The notes beneath the pieces are model-generated. The model searched no databases. It was not told the origin of the DNA and worked only from the letters and a program-made list of their open reading frames with translations. From Chlorocebus sabaeus (lineage: Eukaryota > Chordata > Mammalia > Primates > Cercopithecidae): a DNA stretch of 64,000 bases. The translations under genes and the position numbers were made by a program. This document shows positions 22,930 to 34,059 of the stretch, one piece after another. Positions within the stretch are counted from its first letter, which is position 1. Each line of letters begins with the position of its first letter. The stretch is taken from assembly GCF_047675955.1 (NCBI RefSeq), contig NC_132915.1, positions 14,503,766 through 14,567,765 on the forward strand, read 5' to 3'.

Positions 22930-23056
22930 AATTACCTTTTATGGACCAGGCACCTAAGATATTTTATCCCCCTTTATTCCTGTACCATGAGATAGGAAAA
23001 GTTTAAGACCCACTTCATCACCCCCCCACTCTGTTTTTATGAATGAGGAAACTGAA
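22930..23056 (-). mobile_element. MIR, first part, split by THE1/MST
   Basis: ATGGACCAGGCACCTAAGAT through TATGAATGAGGAAACTGAA is reverse-oriented MIR. It continues after the THE1/MST element at 26283-26383 (GGTTGAGTCATTTACC, GGGATTTAAACCCAGGAC), so the LTR element inserted into it. Confidence 0.7.
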
Positions 23057-23573
23057 TGTATTAGTCCGTTCTCATGCTGCCGATAAAGACATACCTGAGA
23101 CTGGGTAATTTATAAAGAAAAAGAGGTTTAGTGGACTCACAGTACCACATGGCTGGGGAGGCCTCACAATCATGGCAGAAGGTGAAGGAGGAGCAAAGAC
23201 ATGTCTTATATGGCAGCAGACAATTTAGTGTGTGCAAGGGAACTGGCCTTTATAAAACCATCAGATCTTGAGAGACTTATTCACTACCACGAGAACAGTA
23301 TGGGGGAAACTGCCCCCATGATTCAGTTACCTCCCACTGGGTCCCTCCCATGACATGTGGGGATTATGGGAGCTATAATTCAATATGATTTTTGGGTGGG
23401 GACAAAGCCAAACCATATCATTCTGCCTCTGGCTTCTCCCAAATTTCATGTCCTCACGTTCTGAAACCAATCATGCCTTCCCAACAGTCCCGCAAAGTCT
23501 TAATTCATTTCAGCATTAACTCAAAAGTCCACAGTCTCATCTGAGACAAGGCAAATCCCTTCCACCAATGAGC

Positions 23574-24092
23574 CTGTAAAATCACAAGCAAGTTATTTAA
23601 TTTCTAGATACAATGGGGGTAAAGGCACTGGATAAATACACCCTTTCCAAATGGGAGAAACTGGCCAAAACAAAGGGACTTATAGGCCCCATGTAAGTCT
23701 GAAATCCAATAGGGCAGTCATTAAACCTTAAAGTTCCAAAATGATCTCCTTTGACTTTATGCCTCACATCCAGGTCATGCTGATGCAAGAGGTGGGCTCC
23801 CACAACCTTGGACAGCTCTGCTTGTGTGGCTTTGCAGGGTACAGACCCCCTCCCAGCTGCTTTCACAGCTGGTGTTGAGTGTCTGCAGCATTTGGTGCAT
23901 GGTGTAAGCTGTTAATAGATCTACCATTCTGTGGTCTGGAGAATGACTGCCCTGTTGGATTTCAGACTTACATGGGGCCTATAGCCCCTTTGTTTTGGCC
24001 AATTTCTCCCATTTGGAAAGGGTATATTTATCTAATGCCTTTACCCCCATTGTATCTAGAAATTAACTAACTTGCTTGTGATTTTACAGACC
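23574..24092. repeat. Inverted duplication of about 150 bp inside THE1 internal region
   Basis: The segment 23574-23724 recurs as its reverse complement at about 23943-24092, roughly 95% identical with a few substitutions and one 2-base difference, around a spacer of about 218 bases. In the THE1 consensus the words at the second site (GGTCTGGAG and CCCTCTTCTCA) lie close together, so the second copy is extra and inverted. This resembles a template-switch event after or during THE1 insertion. Confidence 0.82.
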
Positions 24093-24442
24093 CTCTTCTC
24101 ATAGCTCCACTGGGCAGTGCCCCAGTGGGGACTCTGTGTGGGGGCTTCAATGGCTTCAACCCACATTTCCCTTTCACATTGCCCTGGCAGAGGTTCTCCA
24201 TGAAGGCCCTGCCCCTCCAGCAAACTTCTTCCTGGACATTCAGGTGTTTCCATACATCCTCTGAAATATAGGCAGTGGTTCCCAAACCTCATTCTTGGCT
24301 TTTGTGTACCTGCAGGCTCAACACCACATGGAAGCTGCCAAGGATTGGGGCCTGCATCCTTTGAAGCCACAGCCTAAGCTGTACCTTGGTCCCTTTTAGC
24401 TATGGCTGGAGCAGCTGGGACACAGGGCACCAAGTCGCTGGG

Positions 24443-25102
24443 CTATACATAGCAAAGGGGCCTGGGACCTGGCTCAGGAAACCATTTTTTCCTCCTAGGT
24501 CTCTGGGCCTGTAATGGGAGGGACTTCCACAAAGCTCTGTGACATGCCCTGGAGACATTTTCCCCATTGTCTTGGTGATTAACATTTGGCTCCTTGTTAC
24601 TTATACAAATTTCTACAGCCAGCTTTAATTTCCCTCCAGAAAATGGGGTTTTCTTTTCCGTCACATTGCCAGGCTGCAAATTTTCTGAACTGTTATGCTC
24701 TGCTTCCTCTGGAACACTTTGCTGCTTAGAATATTCTTCCACCAGATACCCCAAATCATCTCTCTCAAGTTCAAAGTTCCACAGATCCCTGGGGCAGGGG
24801 CAAAATGCTGCCAATCTCTTTGCATAGCAGGAGTGACCTGTACTCCAGTTCCCAACAAGTTCCTTATCTCCATCTGAGACCACGTTAGCCTGGACTTTAT
24901 TGTCTGTATCACTATTGGCATTTTGGTCAAAGCCATTCATTAAGTCTCTAGGAAGTTCCAAACTTTCCCACATCTTCCTGTCTTCTGAGCCCTCCAAGTC
25001 TCTAGGAAGTTCCAAACTTTCCCGTATTTTCCTGTCTTCTTCTGAACTCTTCAAATGGTTCCTAGCTCTGCCTGTTACCCACTTCCAAATTGGCTTCCAC
25101 AT
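24443..25102 (-). pseudogene. THE1 gag-like reading frame remnant (219 codons open)
   Basis: An unusually long open frame covers the part of the MaLR internal region that codes for a gag-related protein of unknown function. The translated product is charged and glutamate/lysine-rich. It contains an 18-residue direct repeat created by a 54-bp tandem duplication (SEEDRKIRESLELPRDLEG and SEDRKMWESLELPRDL). The duplication is a multiple of three and keeps the frame. No zinc knuckle or protease motif is seen. It starts about 50 bases inside the 5' LTR boundary, as expected for a gag start. Persistence of the frame may be chance, because MaLR copies are not known to be translated. Confidence 0.65.
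24942..25049 (-). repeat. 54-bp tandem duplication
   Basis: Two units start at 24942 and 24996 with AAGTCTCTAGGAAGTTCCAA. They differ by several substitutions and a 3-base insertion near the second end, so the duplication is not very recent. The THE1 consensus carries one unit. Confidence 0.85.
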
Positions 25103-25227
25103 TTTCAGGTATCTTTACAGCAGCACCCCACTCTGCAGTACCAATTTACTGTATTAGTCTGTTTTCACACTGTTAATAAAGACATACCTGAGACTGGGTA
25201 ATTCACAAAGAAAAAGAGGTTTAACAG

Positions 25228-25996
25228 TTTTGAAATGGGAGAGTTCCCTGATCCCCTTAGCAGGATGTGTGACAGGAGTGTGGCTTGCTCCTGACAGAAG
25301 GGGGAGCATGCAGACAGGCAGGAGTCGGGGGAGCACTATAGGCTCCAGCCCTGCGGTAGTATCTAGTGTTTAGGGGTGGGTGCCTGTGGCCGCAGTATTA
25401 CGAAGCTCTCTTAGCCTTGTCATCCACAGATGGCTTGAATGTTAACCAGCTCAATGAACTCTCTGCCTTTTTGCAAGGGTACAGGTGCAGTGTGACAGCT
25501 TTCTATATCCTGAGCTCTTGCCCAGCATCCCAGAAGAATCGGGTCACACATGGGCTTGAAGGATGAATGTGAAGTTTTATTGAGTGGTGGAGGTGGCTTT
25601 CAGTGGGATGGATTGGGAGCTGGAAGGAGGGGATGGAATGGGAAGATGATCTTCCCCTGGAGTTGGGCTGTCCAGTGGCCTAACTCCTCTCCAACCACCC
25701 CCAGCCCAACTCCTCTTGGTGTTCAGACATTCCTCCTTTTCTCTTTTTCTTTGCCACATCGTTTGCTGTCTGTCTGCTTGTCTCATCTCTTTGTCTGCTT
25801 GTCTGCTCTGGATCCTGGGGTTCAGGGTTTACATAGTTACAGGATAGGGAGCATGGTGGTCCAAAAAGTAACTTTTTGAGTGCAAAAACAGAAACGCTTA
25901 TCCTCGTTTAGGGCTATGGGTCTTTAGGCTTGAGAGTGGGAACTTTGCCAGGGAACCGCCCTCTTCTACTCAGTGTTTCCCTGTCTACTGTCTGTA
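25228..25996 (-). mobile_element. Nested ERV1-like solo LTR within the THE1 5' LTR
   Basis: THE1 LTR homology stops after AAAGAGGTTTAA and resumes at GTTCCATATGGCTAGGGAGG. The inserted block reads on the minus strand from TGATACAGACAGTAGACAGG to ATTTCA. It has a poly(A) signal (reverse complement of TTTTATTGAGTGG near 25575) and a CAGACAAGCAGACAAAG-type tract. Flanking GTTT/GTTC suggests a 4-bp target duplication with one change. It is a class I ERV LTR that I cannot name safely. It is younger than the THE1 copy. Confidence 0.72.
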
Positions 25997-26396
25997 TCAG
26001 TTCCATATGGCTAGGGAGGCCTCACAATCTTGGTGGAAGGTGAAGGAGGAGCAAAGCTATGTCTTACACGGCAGCAGGCAAGAGAGTGTGTGCGGGGGAA
26101 CTGCCCTTTGTAAAACCATCAGATCTTTGAGACTTATTCACTATCAGGAGAACAGCATGGGAAAACCCACCACCATGATTCAATTACCTCCCACAGCGTC
26201 CCTCCAATGACACATAGGGATTATTGGAGCTACAATTCAAGATGAGATTTGGGTGGGTACCCAGCCAAACCGTATAACTGAGGTTGAGTCATTTACCTAA
26301 AGGGATATTGATAGCTCATGGTAGACCTGGGATTTAAACCCAGGACTATTTGCCTGACTCTAGAATCCACACGTGTTCTTTAAATTTTTTAAAAAG

Positions 26397-26727
26397 TTAA
26401 TATTTATTTATTTATTTATTTATTTATTTATTTTTTGAGACAGAGTCTTGCTCTGTTGCCCAGGCTGGCACGCAGTGGCGTGATCTTGGCTCACTGCAAC
26501 CTCCACCTCCAGGGTTTTAAGAGATTCTTGTGCCTCAGCCTCTTGAGTAGCTGAGATTACAGATGCACACCACCATGCCTGGCTAATTTTTGTATTTTTA
26601 GTAGAGATGGGGTTTCACCATGTTGGCCAGGCTGGTCTCAAACTCAGGTGATCAACCCGCCTTGGCCTCCCAAAGTGTTGGGTTGCAGGTGTGAACCACT
26701 GTGCCTAACTTAATTAATTAATATTTA
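26397..26727 (-). mobile_element. Alu with (TTTA)n tail, inserted beside a 7SL monomer
   Basis: An Alu body occupies about 26437-26709 in reverse orientation. Its tail has become (TTTA)n at 26403-26432. TTAATATTTA occurs at 26397-26406 and 26718-26727 as target duplication, which places the insertion in the T-rich tail of the older monomer that follows. Confidence 0.88.
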
Positions 26728-26882
26728 AAGATGAGGTATCACTGTGTTGCTCAGACTGTAGTGCAGAGGCTTTTCAGGTGCAGTCATGGCTTACTACAGT
26801 CTTGAACTCCTGGGATCAAGTGATCCTCCCACCTTAGCCTCTCAAATAGCTGGGATTATAGGCACATGCCACTGTGCCTGGC
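26728..26882 (-). mobile_element. 7SL-derived fossil monomer (FAM/FLAM type)
   Basis: On the minus strand this unit runs GCCAGGCACAGTGGCATG to CTGAGCAACACAGTGATACC. It keeps the 7SL RNA 3' segment GCACCTGAAAAGCCTCTGCA, which matches the GCGCCTGTGAATAGCC region of 7SL that dimeric Alus lost. Its own target duplication is visible as AGAATCCACAC (about 26362) and AGAATCCATAT (about 26883). Confidence 0.75.
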
Positions 26883-26892
26883 AGAATCCATA

Positions 26893-27420
26893 TATTTTTA
26901 ATGTGCTGTACTACCTGCTAGAGCTTCCAGAATGATGAAGTAGTGGCCAAGGGGAAGGTAGAATTTTTTTTTTCCTGAGTGAAAAGTTAAAAATGAAAAT
27001 TTGATTCTTTAGATCAAATTAGATTGATTCTTTAGCTAGTCAACAAGAGTGTGTTGAGGTTCCATCATATACTGGGTATGAGAGGAGAGATAAAATATAT
27101 GTAAAACAACAAAGTACTGAGGCTGGAGAAGAGAGTTCTTCATTTAGAGGAGACTGTTCTCTCACCTGGGTCCTGGCTTAGAGAATCCCGAAGCTTTGGC
27201 CTTAAAGTAGGGGCGGAGAAAATGAGGAGAGTTTTATCCATCAGCTACTTCCATTATAGACTTGCCTGAGATGGAATTGCAGGTTGTTTTGTTTTGTTAT
27301 TTTAAATGAGACAGATATTATATAAGCACCAGAAATAGAACAATGGTATCTGTTAGATTTGAGGAGGGAAGGTCTTGTTTTGGAATATGTAGTGTTATTT
27401 CATTTTATTTTTTTATTTTT
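26893..27420. other. Unassigned DNA
   Basis: Nothing recognised. Confidence 0.4.
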
Positions 27421-27423
27421 ATC

Positions 27424-27715
27424 TTTTTTTTTTTCAGATGAGGTCTCGCTCTGTTGCCCAGGCTGGAGTGCAGTGGTGCAATCTCGGCTCACTGCAACCT
27501 CTGCCTCTAGGGTTCAAGTGATTCTCCAGCTTCAGCCTCCCAAGTAGCTGGGACTACAGGCATGCACCACCATGCCTGGCTAGTTTTTGTATTTTTAGTA
27601 GAGATGGGGTTTCACCATGTTGGCCAGGCTGGTATTGAATTCCTGACCTCAAGTGATCTACCTGCTTTGGCCTCTAAAAGTGCTAAGATTACAGATGTGA
27701 ACCACTGTGCCTAGC
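27424..27715 (-). mobile_element. Alu, full length
   Basis: A reverse-oriented dimeric Alu runs from a T-rich tail through GAGGTCTCGCTCTGTTGCCC to GAACCACTGTGCCTAGC. Confidence 0.94.
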
Positions 27716-28552
27716 TTTTTTTTTTTTTTTTAATGTCTGCATTGTGCATTGTTTCCCAGTTTGTTGTACTAAAAGAAGAAACTATTTTGTGTTCTAATAA
27801 TTTACCGCTGTGCAGGTAGTTTGGCTTTTGATAAAAGATAACCTCTGTTTCCAGTTTGTAACTGATGTATCATTCTCCTTGTTTCCCTGCCCGTAATTTA
27901 ATGTGGTTACACTTCTGTTTTCTTTCCTTAAATTCACTTGCTGCTTTTCTCCCCACTCTCTCTCTCAATGTCAGCAGTTTTGCGTGAACCATTCCCTTTG
28001 CCTCTCCCTTGACTTCTACTCTGCCTGCTACAATCTTTGGGGATTACAGCCCGCTAAGCAGTCCCATTGGCCATTCTGGAGAAAGCAAGCATCTTTTTCA
28101 TGCCTGTAGGTGGCATGTACCCTGTGTACATGTGACTGCACCCTGTGGAGGAGCTGGGAGGCAAAGTTTATTTCTTGAAAGTTTTCAGTGTCTTGCAAGG
28201 AACAGCTGTGGACACAGTGAAGCACAGAGGTCCAAAGAGAAATTCTGTCATTCAAGAAGGAATGAAATAAAGGCTTATTAAGCTACTATCTGTTTATCTG
28301 TATACACCGACACTGTCAGTTGTATACCATGCTCTTAAGTAATTGCAAACCATAATTGTAAAACTTTTTTTTTTTTCTGTATGGCTTCCGATATTTTCTT
28401 TTCCATGGGCAGACCAGTTTATTTGTGTTTGAATTGATGGCTTATCAATTTGGGTTCTAAAAACACAACTTGAGCTATACATTGCTTATGACAATGCAGA
28501 GCCAGCTAAATAATTAAAAGTGAGAGGTAATATATCCAAGAGTTAAGAAAAG
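27716..28552. other. Unassigned DNA
   Basis: Begins with a 14-base T run. Short open frames at 27903-28281 have no supporting signals. Confidence 0.4.
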
Positions 28553-28715
28553 CAAGACCTCTGAAACCAGTAGGCTTGGGCTGAAATTCTGGCTTTTCCA
28601 TCTACAGCTATGTGACCTTGGGCAAGTTACTTAACCTATCTGTGCTTCTGTTTTCAGAGCATTAAGTGCTATGTGTTAACAGCTACTGTTATTATTGTTG
28701 TTATTATTATTACAC
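28553..28715 (+). mobile_element. MIR SINE
   Basis: CTATGTGACCTTGGGCAAGT and ACTTAACCTATCTGTGCTTC are near-consensus MIR core, with a TTATTATTGTTGTTATT end. Confidence 0.85.
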
Positions 28716-28744
28716 ATTTTTCATATATCTCACTGGACCCTGAT

Positions 28745-28808
28745 TTTATATACATATATATGTACATATAAATATATGTACACACACACACATGCATATA
28801 CCCACACA
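28745..28808. repeat. TA/CA compound microsatellite
   Basis: TATACATATATATGTACATA passes into ACACACACACACATGCATAT. Confidence 0.85.
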
Positions 28809-29599
28809 CTAAGGTTTTTTTTTTTTTCAATTTAAGTACTAGTTTTTGGGTTTCTGAGGTCCTAAATATACAGTGATACTAACTATACATTAGTACAATT
28901 TCCTGACAATGGGTCTTCATGCTGTTATTGTTTACAGTGAGAAAGCTGTGGAAAGAGCGCCAGGCTTCCAAAAGCCACGGGTTCCTTTATAAGTTGGCCA
29001 CATACTTCTTGTGGGCATAGCTATGGTCCTACTCTCTGGATCTGAGTGTCCATCTCTAATAAGTGACAGGCACAAGTGGCCTAGACAATAGCTAAATCAT
29101 CTTTACTCCACTGTGGCCTTAATGACACCCTTATCTGTATCATGATAAAAAATAAGGTTAGTGCAAGGCAATGTGCAATGTAATGAGAAAAGGGGAAAAA
29201 GTTGAGACCATTAATGGTCTTCAGACTAATTTCCACAGTCCCAGTATCTCGCTCCTTGAATTCGCTCATCTGTTTAGTGTTATTTAGTCCAGTCTACTGA
29301 GATTATTGATTGGGGCCAGCCTAGATGAAATGTTCTTGACTTCAAAGAAGAGCTGAAGAATAAAGAGGCTTCTCATTCTTTGGCTTTGCTAGAGTGTGAA
29401 AACCAGACCCTTTGGGAGTTCACGTTGTTGCTGAGAACAACCAGTTCAATATCCCAGCGGAATCATGGCTACCTTCAGTTATGGAGTCGGGCTGACTTCA
29501 TGTTTGTTGATCAGTTATTTATGAAGCACATTCTATGTGGTTAAAAGTGTTATTGGTGCTCTAAAAATATAAAAGAAAAAAACCCCATAACCTGCTATA
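28809..29599. other. Unassigned DNA
   Basis: Nothing recognised. Confidence 0.4.
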
Positions 29600-29895
29600 T
29601 GTGCCCTAAATCAGAGAGACTAGATGTGGCTACCTTAGAAATTAGATACATCATTAAGTCAAGGAAAGACTGAGGATCTGTCCAGATTGAAGGAGACTAA
29701 AGAGGCATGGCAACTAAATGCAATGTGTGAATTGGAACTGAATCCTTTGCTAGAAAGGACATTACTGGAACAACTGGTGAATATTGAATGGAGTATGAGG
29801 ATAAGATGGTCATAATGTATCAATGTTACTTTCCTGGTTTTGCTGGCTACATTGTAGAGTATGAAAGATAAAGTCCTTGTTTGTAGAAAATCTAC
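29600..29895 (+). mobile_element. Old L1 3'UTR fragment
   Basis: TCAAGGAAAGACTGAGGATC, GAGACTAAAGAGGCATGGCA and TTACTTTCCTGGTTTTGC fit the 3' region of L1M-type elements, a related part of which occurs at 46430-46760. Confidence 0.6.
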
Positions 29896-30359
29896 ACTAA
29901 ATTTTTCAGGGATGATGGACTATTAGGTTGGCAACTTACTCTCAAGGGGATAAAATGACTTTTTACTTGGGGTGACTGACCAGCCTTGTCTGTCTAGGAT
30001 AGTCTCAGTTTCAGCACTGATGGCCATGTATCAGGGAAATCCCTCAGTTCCAGGCAAACAGGGATGGTTAGTTACCCTATTTATACTATAAATAAGGTTT
30101 CAAAATGTTTCAAAATAAATATTTTTGTAAAACATTAGCTAACTCAAGAAATGAAAATGAAAATTCTAATGACCAATATAATAAGCATGAATAAAGAAGC
30201 AATACATGATAGTTTCTAAGCAATGTACAGACACTAAGTGGTATCGTTGGTAGACGGTGTCATTCATGGTGAGCTGGAATGGTCAGATATGGTAGATGAT
30301 ACTACACGAGGGATTGCAGGTGTGCTGCCAGTCTGAGGATGTCCTACTACTGTGGTGCA
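29896..30359. other. Unassigned DNA
   Basis: Nothing recognised. Confidence 0.4.
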
Positions 30360-30480
30360 ATGTAGACTGGGCTCTTATCATGCATGACCTTGCTGTTCTC
30401 AACCAGGTTGACCTTGAAGAAGTCACTTCATCATTCTAAGCCTCAGTCCCCTCCTCTGCAAAGTAAGAATATTGTATAGA
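30360..30480 (+). mobile_element. MIR-like fragment
   Basis: GAAGAAGTCACTTCATCATT and CTAAGCCTCAGTCCCC match the MIR core order. Confidence 0.5.
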
Positions 30481-31458
30481 AGATTTCAAATGCTTTTTCA
30501 TGGCAGTTGAATCCTTCTCCTTAAAGGAAGTCTTGCCATTTAAAATGTACTAGAATTGCTCTAGTTGAAGTGCATGAGGGGTTTCAAATCCTGCAGTTCC
30601 CTTGGCCCCTTCCAAGCCCCTTCTGTCATGGTCTCTGATTTTCCTTGCAAATGTGGAGCTCTGCAGGATGCGTTGCGAAAGCCACTGGGCTAAAAAGGAT
30701 TTCTTTGTCATTTATAATCACTCCTTTGCCTTCTAAGATAGATGGCTCCTTTTTCTCCTGGAAAATTCCATGATGCAAATATCTGTTACTTCCAGAACAG
30801 ACATGATGTCTTCAGAAATTATTTGTCAAAGTTCTTAAATACATGTTTCAGAGAAAGTGTCTGTTTAGTGTTATTTGGTATCAGCATTATGTGTATAAGA
30901 TTATAACTTCTTGTCATTTAGCAACACCTAAACATGCATTTATTTATGAGATTGATTTCCTATTGGGCATAGAGACAAATGCAGCCTGAGAACACTAAAC
31001 AGGGGTCAGGGAAGGGGGAGAGTACAGGCTAAGTAAGTCCAGGCCAACATGGACCATGACTTTTTAAATATAAGGTCATGGTTTCATCCTGAAATTTTTT
31101 CTCCAAAAGTGACATGACAGTCATCATACTTTTTGTCATTATACTTTTAGTATAAGGATTAAGAAAATACACAATGTCAAAAGGCTTCTCTGAGTTCAGA
31201 TGTCATTTGCATGCGAATATGTATTTCATGAATTGCAGTGTTATTTGTTTATTATTCAGGCATTTTTTTTAGCTCACATAAGGATTCTCCAATGACTTGC
31301 AGCAACTGTGACTCGCTCCACCCCCGGGGGTCTGCAGCCCTTGGCCTGGGCCAGTTTCTTCTGGCCAGATTCGCTCATCTGGAAGCCTTCACACATGCTG
31401 TTGCTTCTTCCTGAAACCGCATGTTTTTAAAAAACGTCTCTTTTTAAAAAATTTGCAG
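30481..31458. other. Unassigned DNA, in part L2-like
   Basis: 30960-31130 weakly resembles the body of L2 (GTCATGGTTTCATCCTGAAA with AAAGTGACATGACAG). The rest is not recognised. Confidence 0.35.
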
Positions 31459-33989
31459 ATGAATCCATTATCTCCCATACAGACTGGACATTCTCCACGG
31501 AATGAAGCAGACATGCCTCAATCCCATGGCCTAAAGCTCTTGCGAGCCAAGTGTGTAATTTACTATGAAAGCATTGGGATCCTCAAGGGTGATTCTTCCA
31601 GAAATGGCAGCCAATCAGTGTTGATGGCTTCCCAAGACACCCAAGTGAACCCCACAGAACATCAGACCTTCAGGCTGAGGAGCCTCAGGTATTACCTCAT
31701 TATTTAGCAAATGGAAAGAAACCTCTGCTCCTTGAAGTGTCCGAAGTGACTCCCGGAGAAGCAGAGCAATACTGGGACCAGAGAGCCCAGTGGGGGCCCA
31801 AGAGGAATTGCTGCCCGACTGAATGGCATCTCCATATGGTGGCTGATGCCTTGGTTCCTGGGACACAGAAGCTGAGTCATGTTATAAATTGGGCCCAGAA
31901 GTTCTTGTCCAGCTCTCCTGAAGAGCACAAGTTGAAAAGTCCCAAAACTTCTGTAGGACTCCCTTGGTCTAACTTTTGCCAAAGTTCGAATGCTCTAGGA
32001 AATAAGAAAAAGGGTTATCTGAGATCATCTGATTCTACCCCTCTGCTCAGAGACCAGTCCAGTACCCAAAAGCATATTCATAGTTTCCCTTTAAGCTTCC
32101 AGAATAACTTGTCAGAAATCGCCTTGTCTCTGGAATTTTCAAATTCCTTCCTGAAGGATTTTCCTGGCTATCAGTCTTGTGGGTGGCAAGAAACTACAGT
32201 TAGGAATGAGAGGGAGGGAGGAGCTGCCATGCCCCCTGCTAAAAGTCTTAAGCAGGAAGATTCTGCTCAGCAAAAATATGACAGAGCAGGAAATAGACAT
32301 ATTCAGAACCCAGTGAGGATGAAACGTTTCCTGAGAGGTTGGGGTTCAGCCACAACTCAGATATACTTATGTAGATAGTAAGGTTTTAGAGGAGACTGGG
32401 CAGAGCCCACCAAGAAATGGTTACTTCTGGAATCCACTGACAGACAGCTCAGAGGAGGAACTTTTAGATGAACCTGGGAGAGGGAAGGGAACTCTCAGAA
32501 GGGGTGTTGTAGGCAGGAAATGCAGAGTTTCCGGGAATTTCCTTATCTCCCACAAGGGGTAGCACACTGGTGCCAGAAATCACTGTGCTGGAAGATAGTG
32601 TCTCCTCTCCTGGAGACACACCCCTGGGGGAGGGTGTCAGGGTGGAGTTCAGAGTAAAGCCTGCAGGGATGCCCAAGGGTGCTATAGCAGGATGTCAAGT
32701 TGACAACTGCAGAGGTGATGACCCCATCCAGAGGCTGCCTGAGGGTCAACACACAGCCCCCTGCGACAGCTCCAATGGATGGAGAAAGGAATCAGACAAC
32801 ACAGTGTTCACTTTAAGCTCCCCCCAGATCGATACTAATAAAAATGAATGGAGACATGCCACTACAAGGACAGAAGGAGAGATTGATGCGGAGAGTACCA
32901 AGAGGCGGTCAGAGCAGTTATGTGCAGAGTTCTGTTAAAAGCAGCCCTTGGCCAGGTACGGTGGCTGACGCCTGTAATCCCAACACTTTAGGCGGCTGAA
33001 CTGAGACGGGTGGATCATGAGGTCAGAAGTTCAAGACCAACCTTGCCAACATGGCAAAATCCCATCCCTACTAAAAATATAAAAATTAGCCAAGTGTGGT
33101 GACTCATGTCTGTAATCCTAGCTACTCGGGAGGCTGAGGTAGGAGAATTGCTTGAAGCTGAGAGGCAGAGGTTGCAGTGAGCTGAGATTGCGCCACTGCA
33201 CTCCAGCCTGGGCTACAGAGAGGGACTCCGTCTCAAAAAAAAAAAAAAAAAGCAGCCCTCCTGAGATAACTCTGAGGCAGTTTGATCTAGCACATCCTGA
33301 AAGTTATCGGGGCCCTCAAGTTGCCACCCTCTCGCTGAATATGTTGGAGGGCCCCCTGGGGAATGTGGCCTTTCATGTACATTCAGGTTCTGGTACCTTC
33401 CATGAACCCACTGCAGATGGCACATGGTATATGCAGGGCAGCACCTGGTTTCACCAGTTCCCACCACCTGGGATGCACAGAAGATTAGTGCAGATACCCT
33501 GAGTGGAGACCCAAGGAAATAAGAGCAAAAGGAAAAGCCGCTGCCTTCAATTTATCCCACTTCCAGGGACTTTTTCACAACTGGTGTGAAGGGATCCTTG
33601 ACATTCCAGGATGTCTGTGATAGCCTCTCTTGGAGTAATGACCCATCACATAAACCAGAGCATGGAGTCGGTGTACTGGAGACATATTTCTGCTATTTGC
33701 ATGTGTGGAACAATATCAGGGGTCTCTTTTCAGAAGAGGGAAACTCCTCTTTACCTTTCCAAGGGTCTGGACTGAATCAGAGTCAGTTATTGTATCTCCA
33801 GGAGGGAAAGGCAGGTCTGAAGGGGCCGGCATAGAAGGGAAGACGCAACAGTGGAGAGATGGAAGCAGGAGCAAGGCAGCCATGGAAGGTGAGGGGAATG
33901 TCCACCCCCAAGGAGGAGGCTGGGCCAAAGAGGCAGCTCTGGAGGTGAACAGCTTCTGGAAGCCTGAAGGCTACTATGGTATGAAATGA
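31459..33989 (+). pseudogene. Frameshifted coding-like island, parent gene unknown
   Basis: Several plus-strand frames stay open in succession with ordinary protein-like composition: 31459-31707, then (one frameshift, overlapping near 31677) through 32378 with about 230 codons, then 32570-32938, 33253-33500 and 33586-33989. At the first junction the second frame already reads AEEPQVLPHYLANGKK before its first methionine, so the two frames are one broken coding sequence. An AG-ending, T-containing tract precedes 31459, so this could be a decayed large exon. No introns are visible across 2.5 kb and no poly(A) tail follows, so an old retrocopy or a unitary pseudogene are both possible. An Alu split it at 32951-33251. 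I do not recognise the protein. Confidence 0.5.
32951..33251 (+). mobile_element. Alu inserted in the coding-like island
   Basis: A dimeric Alu with an A-tail is bracketed by AAAAGCAGCCCT at 32937-32948 and 33248-33259. The duplication shows that the coding-like sequence was continuous before insertion. Confidence 0.94.
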
Positions 33990-34059
33990 GAGTTGGGCAA
34001 AAAAGTCTCATGAGCAGCAATTTGTTGGCACTTGTATAACCTGTCACGTGGCCACTGGG

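Larger units (their letters stand above)
23057..26277 (-). mobile_element. THE1/MST-class MaLR element with both LTRs
   Basis: A complete LTR-internal-LTR structure lies on the minus strand: 3' LTR 23057-23420, internal region about 23421-25149, and 5' LTR 25150-26277 (enlarged by a nested LTR). Flanking bases CTGAA (23052-23056) and CTGAG (26278-26282) form a 5-bp target duplication with one change, and the same MIR continues on both sides. A purine-rich tract GGGAGAAGCCAGAGGCAG (minus strand) abuts the 3' LTR. MaLR elements are non-autonomous relatives of ERV-L that lack pol and env. Peculiarities of this copy are an inverted internal duplication, an in-frame 54-bp duplication and the nested LTR. 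Confidence 0.93.

Noticed and set aside
24942..25049. Two similar units as a start of a CRISPR-like or satellite array
   Set aside because: There are only two units, directly abutting and inside a THE1 element; it is a simple tandem duplication.
29929..29940. TTAGGTTGGCAA, similar to the start of MADE1/mariner
   Set aside because: Only about ten bases match and there is no second inverted terminus nearby.
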